From contig QHYO01000318.1 in the NCBI GenBank assembly GCA_003224135.1, forward strand, positions 1 through 7,701: a DNA stretch of 7,701 bases, in the 5' to 3' direction. Below are positions 1 through 6,696 of the stretch, piece by piece. The notes under the pieces are model-generated. The model ran no database searches. It was given only the letters and a program-made list of their open reading frames with translations, and was not told the DNA's origin. The stretch comes from Acidobacteriota bacterium. Its GTDB lineage: Bacteria > Acidobacteriota > Terriglobia > Acidiferrales > UBA7541. Within the stretch, counting starts at the first letter, position 1. The number at the start of each line of letters is the position of its first letter. A program made the position numbers and the translations under genes.

Positions 1-442
1 CGAGATTTTCGTTGATCATCTCGCGCAACTCCGTTCCCGCATACACCTGTTCGGGGTTCGGTCCGTCGTCGGCAAACCGTTCGCTCGCCGGCAATTCGTC
101 TTCACGCGGCGATTCGTCAAGCGAAACCGCCGGGCGAGACTTGGCACTGCGCCGCCGCATCAACGCGGCGTTGATCACGATGCGCGTAAGCCACGTTGAA
201 AATTGCGAGCGCCCTTCGAATCGCTTCAAGTTGCGGTACGCGGAAAGCAGCCCGTCCTGCAAGGCGTCTTCCGCGTCTTCAGCATTGCCAAGCACGCGAA
301 GCGCGGTCTGGAACAAGGGACGCTGGTACCGCCGAAATAATGCCTCGACGGCTTGCGAGTCGCCCCGTTGCCCCGCGCGAATCAATTTTGCTTCATTCAG
401 CTCTGTTCCCACTGCCACTTGCGTCGCCATTGTCGCCCCCAT
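1..442 (-). CDS. ECF RNA polymerase sigma factor, partial (C-terminus off the left edge)
   Basis: The reverse strand is open from an ATG at 442 to the window edge (147 codons). Residues about 18-98 form a sigma70 region 2: the first helix begins LIRAGQRGDSQAVEALFRRY. The core and promoter -10 recognition segment, residues 56-98, contains DAEDALQDGLLSAYRNL and then FSTWLTRIVINAALMRRR, both diagnostic of ECF sigma factors. An acidic linker (about 105-130) leads to LREMINENL, the expected beginning of region 4, which is cut off. The start is ambiguous: the ATG at 430, preceded five bases upstream by a GGGGG run, is as plausible as 442, which has no clear Shine-Dalgarno. ECF sigma factors direct RNA polymerase to stress or envelope regulons and are usually held by an anti-sigma factor, which may lie beyond the edge. 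It lies 119 bases downstream of the MFS pump gene on the same strand, so read-through is possible but not shown. Confidence 0.9.
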   Translation of the reverse strand, partial: MGATMATQVAVGTELNEAKLIRAGQRGDSQAVEALFRRYQRPLFQTALRVLGNAEDAEDALQDGLLSAYRNLKRFEGRSQFSTWLTRIVINAALMRRRSAKSRPAVSLDESPREDELPASERFADDGPNPEQVYAGTELREMINENL

Positions 443-561
443 TTAAAATACGAAACTCGCTTCAAAATAGTTACGCGCCGCTTGCGAACTTTCTCTTTTT
501 CTCATCGTTGCTTAGACGTTCTCGTCGGCTTAACGTCGTCTTTTCGTCGTCATCTTTCGCC

Positions 562-2148
562 TCAGTGCACCGGCGCGTTCACTCCCTTAGGCGGCCTTTT
601 CAGCAGCATCAAAACCGGGATCACCACGAAAAACACGATCCCCAGCATGTGAAAGTTATCGATAAAGGCCATCATGGCCGCCTGGCGCTGCACAGTGTCG
701 TAAACCATTCCAGTGGCCTGCGATGCAGAGTGGTAAGCGCTTGAGCCCGCCAGCAATAATTTCGACTGCGTACCTGAAATCATGTTGTGATACGCAAGGT
801 TTAGCGCGTTCACGCGCTCCATCAACTGCGACTGATGAAATTGCGTGCGACGCTGCAACATCGTCGTGACCGTCGCAATTCCCACACTCGCGCCGATATT
901 CCGCGCCAGGTTGATGATTCCGGTTCCCATGTTCGTTTTTTCTTTCGGCACGAACGAAAACGCCGATACATTGATCGGAATAAACAAGAAGGCCAGCCCG
1001 AAGCTCTGCATCATTCGCGCCAGCACCGCGTGTTTGTAATCAATTTGTAAATTCCATCCGGCCATGACAAAAAGTGACAGCGCCGAAATGGTGCAGCCAA
1101 ACGCGATTAGGTATTTTGTATTGACGCGCGATATTAGAATTCCGACCACCGGCATCATGAACATAATCACCGCGCCACCCGGCGAGAGCGCCAGTCCGGC
1201 AAGTTCCGCTGTATAGCCCATCATTTGCTGCAAAAACTGGGGAATCAGCACGGTGCTCGCATACAGCACAAACCCCAGGAAAAACATCGCCAGCGTCGCC
1301 ACCGCAAAGTTCCTGTCCTTTAACATCCGTATATCCACGACCGGATGCTCCTCCCGCAATTCCCAAATGATTCCCGCAATAATTCCGATCACCATCAATA
1401 CGAAGAACACCTGAATGAATCCGCTCGAAAGCCAGTCCTCCCGCTCGCCTTTATCGAGAATGATCTGCATGCTCCCGAGTCCCAGGCTGATCAGCCCGAT
1501 GCCGATATAATCGATGCGGAAGCCCTCTTTCACCTTGGCGCGTTTCATGTACGGCGGATCGCTCACGAGAAGGGAGGTCAAAACCAGCGATAAAATTCCC
1601 ACCGGCACGTTGATGTAGAAAATCCAACGCCACGAAAAATTGTCGGTGATCCATCCGCCCAGCCACGGTCCAATCGTCGGCGCCACGACCACTGCCACGC
1701 CGTAGACCGCGAATGCCATGCCGCGCTTTTCCAGCGGGAACGTGTCATTCAAAATCGCCTGTTCGCTCGGTTGCAATCCCCCGCCGCCGACTCCTTGAAG
1801 AATTCTGAAAAGCACTAGGACGCCGAGGCTCGGCGCCAGCCCGCACAAAAACGAACTCACCGTAAACAGCGCCACGCAAGACATGTAGAACCGTTTGCGT
1901 CCAATCAGGCCTGAGATCCAGCCCGAAAGCGGCAACACGATTGCATTGGACACCAGATACGAAGTGAGCACCCACGTCGATTCATCCGCGCCGGCCGACA
2001 AATTTCCGGAAATGTGCGGCAGCGCAACGTTAGCGATGGAAGTGTCCAGCACCTCCATAAACGTTGCCAGCGTGACAGTAACCGCGATCACCCACGGGTT
2101 GATCGAGCCGTCCGGCATCCGCAGTTTCGATAGGAACCTGTCTTTCAC
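562..2148 (-). CDS. emrB: DHA2-family MFS multidrug efflux permease (EmrB/QacA type)
   Basis: This is a 528-residue inner-membrane proton-driven drug exporter of the 14-TM DHA2 family, with a length usual for EmrB. Motif D1 (LDTSIANVALP, residues 34-44) lies in TM1. Motif A is GWISGLIGRKR (76-86) in the loop between TM2 and TM3. Motif C, the antiporter motif, spans about 149-164 with G-x8-G-P. The VDIRMLKDRNF segment at 271-281 is characteristic of this subfamily. A long periplasmic loop (about 430-490) precedes the last helix (495-516), and the C-terminus is short and basic (KRPPKG). The start is GTG, with GAGG six bases upstream, 86 bases after the emrA stop. EmrB proteins work with an EmrA adaptor and a TolC channel, and both are encoded immediately upstream. 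The substrate cannot be predicted. The symbol is given at family level. Confidence 0.95.
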   Translation of the reverse strand: MKDRFLSKLRMPDGSINPWVIAVTVTLATFMEVLDTSIANVALPHISGNLSAGADESTWVLTSYLVSNAIVLPLSGWISGLIGRKRFYMSCVALFTVSSFLCGLAPSLGVLVLFRILQGVGGGGLQPSEQAILNDTFPLEKRGMAFAVYGVAVVVAPTIGPWLGGWITDNFSWRWIFYINVPVGILSLVLTSLLVSDPPYMKRAKVKEGFRIDYIGIGLISLGLGSMQIILDKGEREDWLSSGFIQVFFVLMVIGIIAGIIWELREEHPVVDIRMLKDRNFAVATLAMFFLGFVLYASTVLIPQFLQQMMGYTAELAGLALSPGGAVIMFMMPVVGILISRVNTKYLIAFGCTISALSLFVMAGWNLQIDYKHAVLARMMQSFGLAFLFIPINVSAFSFVPKEKTNMGTGIINLARNIGASVGIATVTTMLQRRTQFHQSQLMERVNALNLAYHNMISGTQSKLLLAGSSAYHSASQATGMVYDTVQRQAAMMAFIDNFHMLGIVFFVVIPVLMLLKRPPKGVNAPVH

Positions 2149-2234
2149 CTTGCGCCTCGAAATCCTTTCACTCTCAACTCCACATCTGGTTCAAAACGCG
2201 TGCCCCACCGCCGTGCAGAATTGCCAGGCGAGCC

Positions 2235-3488
2235 TTACTTTGTAATTGCGGTCGCCACCACGTTCATTCCCGGCCGCAAGATCGCCTGATCTTGAGGAAT
2301 CGGATCGAGCACGATTTTTACCGGCACGCGCTGAACGACCTTCACGTAATTCCCCGTGGCGTTTTCCGGTGGCAGCAGGCTCAGCACCGCGCCCGTGGCT
2401 CCCGCGATCGAATCAATGTGCCCGCTGAACGTTGTTCCGTATGTGTCCACCTTCACTTCCGCCTTTTGTCCCGCCTTCATCGAGCGAAGTTGCGTCTCCT
2501 TAAAATTTGCCGTAACCCAAACGTCTTGTAGCGGCACGACAACCATCAAGCCTTGCCCCTGCTGCACGATTTGTCCGACTTCCACCTGTTTGTGCGTCAC
2601 GACGCCATCCACCGGCGCAACAACCGTCGTGTATTCAAGATTGAGCTGCGCTGCTTCAAGCCCTGCACGCGCTTGCTGCACCTTCGCGATTTTTCCCCGA
2701 GCGTCCGCCTGACGCATCACAACTTGTTTCGTGTCGGCCTTAGCGGAGACGATGCCGGCTTGCGCCTGCTGTACATGGGCTCTCGCCGCATCAAGTTGCG
2801 CCTTCGCGATCTCGACGCCGCGTTCCGCTTGCACGAGCTTTTCCTGGTCCGCTTTCAACGCACTCGCGGTTGCGTCGGCATTCGCTTTTGCGGCGTCATA
2901 CTGCTGCTTGGAAATTTCACCCTTCTGCATCAGCGGCGTGTAGCGTTCCAAATCCGCTTGCCCGAGCAGGGCGTTGGCTTTGCTCTTCTCCACGTTTGCC
3001 TGCGCCCAAGCGAGGTCGGCCTGCGAACCGGCGAGTTGCGCGTCCGCACTAGACGTTCCACTCTGCGTGTTCAATTGCGTTCTCGGCACATCAATGCCTG
3101 CGGACTGAGCGTCGGTTTCCGCCAACGCCAGTTGCGCCTTCGCCTGATCCAACGCAGCTTGATAGTCCCGCGGATCGAGCTTCACCAGTACCTGCCCGGC
3201 CTTTACTTGCTGGTTGTCATTCACCAGAACTTCGCCGACCCGCCCGTACACTTTCGACGAAATCTGCGTAATGTGTCCGTCGACCTGAGCGTCGTCCGTG
3301 CTTTCGCGGTTCCGGTAAAAAAGAAACAAGCCGACGATCACAGCCAGCAGCACGATGCCGCCCCCGAACAGCATTCCCCTGGTCTTCGGATTTGCCAGCC
3401 CCTTTGGCGGTGGCTCGAGCTTCAGCTCTTCTGTCGAAGGCTTTACCCTCGACGCGTTCTCTAAGCCGACTTCGATCTCAATGCTCAT
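2235..3488 (-). CDS. emrA: HlyD/EmrA-family membrane fusion protein (periplasmic adaptor)
   Basis: This 417-residue adaptor would link the MFS pump to the outer-membrane channel. A cytoplasmic N-terminus of about 36 residues is followed by one membrane anchor (about 38-57, GMLFGGGIVLLAVIVGLFLF). The sequence STDDAQVDGHI (63-73) opens the first half of the biotinyl-lipoyl domain (to about 105). A long Ala/Gln/Lys-rich alpha-helical hairpin occupies about 105-280. The second lipoyl half follows (APVDGVVTHKQVEVGQIV, 291-308). The beta-barrel and membrane-proximal part includes VWVTANFKETQL (323-334) and RVPVKIVLDP (387-396), which are typical of EmrA. The start is ATG with AGGAGAGGA about seven bases upstream. 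The start overlaps the shifted 3' end of the STAS-TolC gene by 11 bases; the unshifted TolC stop at 3519-3521 would leave a normal 30-base gap. It probably belongs to one operon with tolC and emrB. Confidence 0.95.
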   Translation of the reverse strand: MSIEIEVGLENASRVKPSTEELKLEPPPKGLANPKTRGMLFGGGIVLLAVIVGLFLFYRNRESTDDAQVDGHITQISSKVYGRVGEVLVNDNQQVKAGQVLVKLDPRDYQAALDQAKAQLALAETDAQSAGIDVPRTQLNTQSGTSSADAQLAGSQADLAWAQANVEKSKANALLGQADLERYTPLMQKGEISKQQYDAAKANADATASALKADQEKLVQAERGVEIAKAQLDAARAHVQQAQAGIVSAKADTKQVVMRQADARGKIAKVQQARAGLEAAQLNLEYTTVVAPVDGVVTHKQVEVGQIVQQGQGLMVVVPLQDVWVTANFKETQLRSMKAGQKAEVKVDTYGTTFSGHIDSIAGATGAVLSLLPPENATGNYVKVVQRVPVKIVLDPIPQDQAILRPGMNVVATAITK

Positions 3489-5139
3489 TCCCCGGTCCTC
3501 TCCTGGATTCAGGCTCTGTCACTTCGCATAAACTTTTTCCATCTGCCCGATCGATCGCGCATAATCGGCGCGCCCCTGATTGAATCGATATAGCGCCGTT
3601 TGCAACCCCTGCTTTAAATCGATCGCGCGCTTGGTCGACTTCTTCCCTTGCAAGCTGGATTCCCAGCGTCGCTACTTCCACCTGATTTCGCGCGGACTTC
3701 AAGTTGAGCAGTGCCGTCTTCACGTCCAGTGAAATTTGGTTTCTCAAATCGGATTTTTGCTGGTCCAGAACTTTCAGCTGCAAATCCGCTCTCACGATTT
3801 CCGCGTGCGTGCGGCCGCCGGTGAAAATCGGCACGTCGAGCGAAGCCTGGTAGTTGTAAACGGGAATCCCGTTGTTCAGCCTCGTGCCCTCATAAGCCCA
3901 ATTCCCGTCCACGCGCAAAGTCGGCAAGCGCAAATCCTGCGAAGCTTTTTTGTCGTGCTGCGCCGCCTTTACCTGCGAATCGAGGGCCTTCCATTCCTGC
4001 CGCGCAGCCAGCGCTTCGTCCATGCTCGCGTTCACGTCGGCTTGCGGCGTGTCAAAGAAGCTCAGCGAATCCGCGAGCGTAATCTCCTGGTGCGGGTCCA
4101 GGTTCAGCAAACGGCTGAGCGCATACAAAGACGAGTCACGGTCAGTTTGCGCCACCAGCAGAGCCTGCTTTTCGTTCTGCAACTCCACGTTCGCGCGAAG
4201 CGTGTCAATGCCGGTCCCGACCCCCTCTTTTTGCAGATCCGCGGCCTGATCGTAAAGTGCCTGCGCCAGATCCACTCGCGATTGCGAAGCTTCGACTGTC
4301 GCCATCGCTCGCAACGTCCCGATGTACTGCGATACCACGAGCAGAATCACTTGCTCTCGCGTGGAAAGGCTGGTCGCCTTGCTGGCATTTGCTTGTTCCC
4401 TGGCTGAGCGGTAGCGATTCCACAACGTCAAATCAAATAGCGGCGTTCCGAAGGTTGGTCCCGCATTGAATATGTTGAGCGGCCCCACATGTCCCGGAAT
4501 TCCCGGAAACGGAATCGCTCCGCCCAACTGCTCTTGAAGGTTGATGCGACGAACCGCATCGGAAACGCTCAAGTCCGCATTCGGCAGCAATGCCGCTCTC
4601 GCGATGTTCTTCTCCTGCACCGCTTGGGCGGCTTGCAGTACGGCAATTTGTGCTGTCGGGTTTTGTTTAAGCGCCAGGCCCACCGCTTTATCCAAGGTGA
4701 GCTTCAGCGGTTGGCTCGCGGCCTGCGTCGCAGCGGGCGCATCTGGCTTGTCCTGGGCACGTACGCCGTTTGCTCCCAGCAACAAGCTCATCAAAATCAC
4801 GTAGAAAATGATCGGCGTTCCCTTGTTTTCTTTTCCTTCGTCATTGCCCTTGTCGCTTTTGTCTTTGTCGCGCCCAATGATTTCCTTTACGATGGCCTGA
4901 TTCAGGCATCCCTCAGCCACAAGCTGGCCTCCCTGGCGATGCATCTCCTTCAAAAGCATCTTCCCTGCGGCATCGATGAAGCTGACCCCGCAAAGGTTCA
5001 CGTAGAACTTTTCCTGGGGCGAAGCCGCCCTGAGCTCTCGCCAGCATTGCTCGAGTGTTGAAACCAGCGGTCCTGCAAGCCGTCCCTCGACACTGAGGAC
5101 AGTCTTGACTCGTTTTTTTTCCGTCGTAATTCTCAACAT
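3478..5139 (-). CDS. STAS-domain/TolC-family outer-membrane efflux fusion, C-terminus frameshifted
   Basis: One uninterrupted reading frame (553 codons from ATG 5139) joins two unlike parts. Residues 1-88 are a STAS domain, with GRLAGPLVSTLEQCW near 19-33 and VSFIDAAGKMLL near 52-63. The SpoIIAA phospho-serine position in DxSG is Ala here (D56-A57-A58-G59). A charged low-complexity linker (89-107) leads to a hydrophobic helix (about 109-122) and a signal-peptidase-like site VRA|QDK after residue 128. The rest is a TolC/OEP protein with its two repeats starting near LTLDKAVGLALKQNP (147-161) and SMDEALAARQEW (372-383). Beta-strand segments such as YNYQASLDVPIFTGG lie near 428-442. Downstream of RDRFKAGVAN (505-514) the frame is wrong: normal TolC sequence (ALYRFNQ...MEKVYAK, then a stop at 3519) continues in another frame, and about 20 family residues are absent. 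An upstream GTG at 5175 is in frame, but its GGAG is only two bases away. STAS proteins conventionally begin MLRIT, hence the ATG choice. Function of the TolC part is uncertain because of the damage. Confidence 0.85.
   Translation of the reverse strand: MLRITTEKKRVKTVLSVEGRLAGPLVSTLEQCWRELRAASPQEKFYVNLCGVSFIDAAGKMLLKEMHRQGGQLVAEGCLNQAIVKEIIGRDKDKSDKGNDEGKENKGTPIIFYVILMSLLLGANGVRAQDKPDAPAATQAASQPLKLTLDKAVGLALKQNPTAQIAVLQAAQAVQEKNIARAALLPNADLSVSDAVRRINLQEQLGGAIPFPGIPGHVGPLNIFNAGPTFGTPLFDLTLWNRYRSAREQANASKATSLSTREQVILLVVSQYIGTLRAMATVEASQSRVDLAQALYDQAADLQKEGVGTGIDTLRANVELQNEKQALLVAQTDRDSSLYALSRLLNLDPHQEITLADSLSFFDTPQADVNASMDEALAARQEWKALDSQVKAAQHDKKASQDLRLPTLRVDGNWAYEGTRLNNGIPVYNYQASLDVPIFTGGRTHAEIVRADLQLKVLDQQKSDLRNQISLDVKTALLNLKSARNQVEVATLGIQLAREEVDQARDRFKAGVANGAISIQSGARRLCAIDRADGKSLCEVTEPESRRGPGNEH
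3519..3596 (-). pseudogene. Displaced original C-terminus of the TolC-like gene
   Basis: In a frame different from the main ORF, these 25 codons plus TGA read as a standard TolC-family C-terminal helix. They begin ALYRFNQGRADYARSIG and end QMEKVYAK. The switch occurs at 3597: after AAC (Asn, 3598-3600) a single G remains before GCG. Family members normally have roughly 20 residues between GVAN and the LYxFN segment (the NIEV-QAQ...-AN type helix), and these are missing here. The simplest reading is a deletion of 3n-1 bases, near 60. The stop at 3519-3521 would sit 30 bases upstream of the emrA start, with the emrA Shine-Dalgarno in between. That is the normal operon spacing and supports this as the ancestral gene end. 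Confidence 0.8.
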
Positions 5140-5239
5140 GGGTTTTCCAGTGCTGGCCGCATTAGATGCATGCACGGCTCCAAAATGTGCTAATTTCTGT
5201 TAATCATGTAAGTATATGTATTTAGGATAGTTAAGTTGT

Positions 5240-5252
5240 GGCGAGGCTCGCC
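5240..5252. repeat. Inverted repeat GGCGAG-G-CTCGCC
   Basis: A perfect 6-1-6 dyad in the leader region of the efflux operon. Neither strand has a T-run after it, so it does not look like an intrinsic terminator. It could be a protein-binding site or a small leader hairpin (5-bp stem, 3-base loop). Confidence 0.45.
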
Positions 5253-5268
5253 TAGTTTCACCCAAGTA

Positions 5269-5282
5269 GACCATATATGGTC
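5269..5282. promoter_or_regulatory. Perfect 14-bp palindrome GACCATATATGGTC, candidate operator
   Basis: This is an uninterrupted palindrome in the AT-rich intergenic region, about 130 bases upstream of the STAS-TolC start. Its core CCATATATGG recurs with one mismatch (CCATATATTG) at 5315-5324, 44 bases away, roughly four helical turns. The position and symmetry suggest a dimeric regulator site. The cognate protein is unknown, and the sequence does not resemble the dyad at the tetR promoter. Confidence 0.45.
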
Positions 5283-5297
5283 AAATAGCTGCGTCTA

Positions 5298-5321
5298 GGG
5301 CACATTGTATATGCCCATATA
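5298..5321. promoter_or_regulatory. Overlapping dyads (GGGCA-N9-TGCCC and TATATG-CC-CATATA)
   Basis: Two imperfectly nested symmetries share this stretch. GGGCA at 5298-5302 pairs with TGCCC at 5312-5316. TATATG at 5308-5313 pairs with CATATA at 5316-5321 around a two-base centre. Together with the palindrome at 5269-5282 they make a compact cluster of candidate binding sites. Chance symmetry in AT-rich DNA cannot be excluded. Confidence 0.3.
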
Positions 5322-5448
5322 TTGTCTGACTGGTCCTATTTCGTGTCCAAGTAAACGTCCACACGCAGCTCGAACAGCAACTTCTGTCCTAAACTAAACC
5401 AGGCTCAATGAGCGCGATTCGCGGGAGCGGATTTGGTCGCTTCCGACG

Positions 5449-6507
5449 TCACGTCGGTTCTCCCGCCGGGCGCAACGCCGCGCCTTTCCTCGTCTCATTT
5501 TTCAACCACCCGTTTTCTCGATACCACGCGATGGTGTCCCGCAGCGTTTCTTCTACGGGACGAAACCGAATACCGAGCGCCTGCTCACTTTTGCGATGGT
5601 CAAAGCGCGTGCGGTCACGTTCGCGGGCCATCAACCGAACGGTCGCAAGGCTGATGAGTGCGGGACGTCCGCTGACGCGCGACCAGACTTCATTTGCGGC
5701 TCCGATCGCGTAGAGCAGCTGCGTCGGGACACCCCATTGCGGAGCGCGGACTCCGGACAGACGCTCTCATGTTTCGTCCCGCCGCGATGTACCGCTCACC
5801 TCTCCGCCCGTGAATCGCAGCAAGCCACATCGCCTCGGCGACGTCGCGCGCGTCGACAACCGAAAATGTCGCCGGCGGCACGCCAGGCAGCCTGCGGTTT
5901 AGGAAGTCCAAAATCACCTGTCCCGACGACGTGGGCCCGGCATCGCCCGGCCCCACCATCCATCCCGGAAGCACCATGCATGCCACATCTCCGGATGCAT
6001 CTCGAGAAAGCCGTCGATTTCGTGATCAGAAAGAATCTTACTGACGTAGTAGTCATCGGCATCCTGAGTGCGGCGACGCATGCTCTCATCGATTAGTTGT
6101 CCTCGTTCCCCTGTGATCACAGCCACGGAGCTCGTATGCACGATGCGTCGCACACCGGCGCCGTAGGCCTGCGCGAACAGCTCTGCTGTTCCGCGCACGT
6201 TCGCGTCGTAAAGCTCTTTCCAGTGCCGTCCGCCCTTGTAGCCGTCGCGGAAAAACGCCGCGGTGTGGAACACCATGTCATTCCCTTGAAGATGTGCGGC
6301 GAACTCGCCGACCTTCGCCATGTCACCGGTCACGATCTCGATGGGGAGATCTCCAAATTGCCTTTCTGCCCTTGTTCGCGAGCGGCTCAGCGCCTTCACG
6401 TGCACACCGCGCGACACCAATAGCCGAACCAGGTTATTTCCAAGCAAGCCTGTCGCACCTGTTACGAATGCCGACCGAATCTACGGCAATGAGTTCAAAT
6501 GAGTCAT
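5449..6507 (-). pseudogene. NAD-dependent epimerase/dehydratase (extended SDR), disrupted
   Basis: A complete extended-SDR gene can be reconstructed only by crossing three lesions. It starts at ATG 6507 with an excellent AGGGAGA Shine-Dalgarno, but codon 9 is TAG (6481-6483). Directly behind it lies the Rossmann motif SAFVTGATGLLGNN (GxxGxxG, codons 6439-6459), followed by MVFHTAAFFRDGY, VHTSSVAV and the catalytic YYVSK (6037-6051). A base is missing after TGG at 5983-5985; the sequence resumes one frame over as ACMVLPGWMVGPGDAGPTSS and runs through SVVDARDVAEAM to GERYIAAGRNM. At about 5767 the frame shifts again, with about nine family residues missing. It resumes as ERLSGVRAPQWGVP and continues to AWYRENGWLKNE and TGA at 5449. 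These enzymes act on nucleotide-sugars or similar NAD(P)-linked alcohol/ketone substrates; the specific substrate cannot be told. No single start yields an intact enzyme from this sequence. Confidence 0.85.
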
Positions 6508-6526
6508 CGGTTTCTCCCTTGTGTTT

Positions 6527-6670
6527 CTAGAATTCCGTCCTTCCGCTGAATTCCCGCGTCGTGACGTCCGAAAGTTTTTTCCGCAGGTGCTTCTGCAGTT
6601 CCGCGGGACTTACTCCCGGCGCTGCGTTCACCAGGATGTGCAAGCCCCCTTCGTGTGTACGCAGAAACCC
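6527..6670 (-). pseudogene. C-terminal remnant of an unrecognised gene
   Basis: Forty-seven codons ending in TAG, just 19 bases before the epimerase start, read like genuine protein. They include THEGGLHILVNAAPGVSP and AELQKHLRKKLSDVTTREF, and end SGRTEF. An in-frame TGA lies two codons before the first residue, and no well-placed start with a Shine-Dalgarno is visible. In a neighbouring frame just upstream (near 6671-6690) the sequence reads KERSYFES, which would join naturally to GFLRTHEGG if one base were shifted. I do not recognise the family. The close spacing to the epimerase suggests the two were once translated from one transcript. It could instead be a chance ORF. Confidence 0.4.
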
Positions 6671-6696
6671 GATTCAAAGTAACTGCGCTCTTTAAA

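Larger units (their letters stand above)
5140..5448. other. Intergenic region upstream of the efflux operon, with dyad symmetries
   Basis: No convincing coding sequence lies here on either strand. The right-hand neighbour (epimerase pseudogene) ends at 5449 and the STAS-TolC gene starts at 5139, so on the minus strand this is the leader and promoter region of the efflux operon. The part around 5195-5330 is much more AT-rich than the flanking genes and holds several dyads, listed separately. A TATACT hexamer on the minus strand near 5213-5218 could be a -10, but no good -35 sits 16-18 bases from it, so no promoter is called. A TTAACA half-site like that in the tetR operator lies at 5198-5203. 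No rho-independent terminator for the epimerase is visible. Confidence 0.5.

Noticed and set aside
12..744. Plus-strand frames opposite the sigma factor and the end of emrB
   Set aside because: The reverse strand encodes clear ECF region 2 and the MFS C-terminus; the plus frames have Ser/Arg-rich noise.
2553..3464. Plus-strand open frame of 303 codons opposite emrA
   Set aside because: It is antisense to a clear EmrA protein. Its composition is Arg/Leu/His-rich with no recognisable domain, as expected for the shadow of a GC-rich coding strand.
3736..5061. Long plus-strand frames (223 and 190 codons) opposite the STAS-TolC gene
   Set aside because: They are shadows of the TolC coding region with no motifs and no credible ribosome-binding sites.
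5240..5252. Inverted repeat as an intrinsic terminator of the epimerase gene
   Set aside because: The stem is short, and no T-run follows on the minus strand or the plus strand.
5408..6423. Plus-strand frames of 100-166 codons across the epimerase region
   Set aside because: The minus strand carries recognisable SDR motifs in pieces. The plus frames look long only because they are complements of a disrupted coding sequence.
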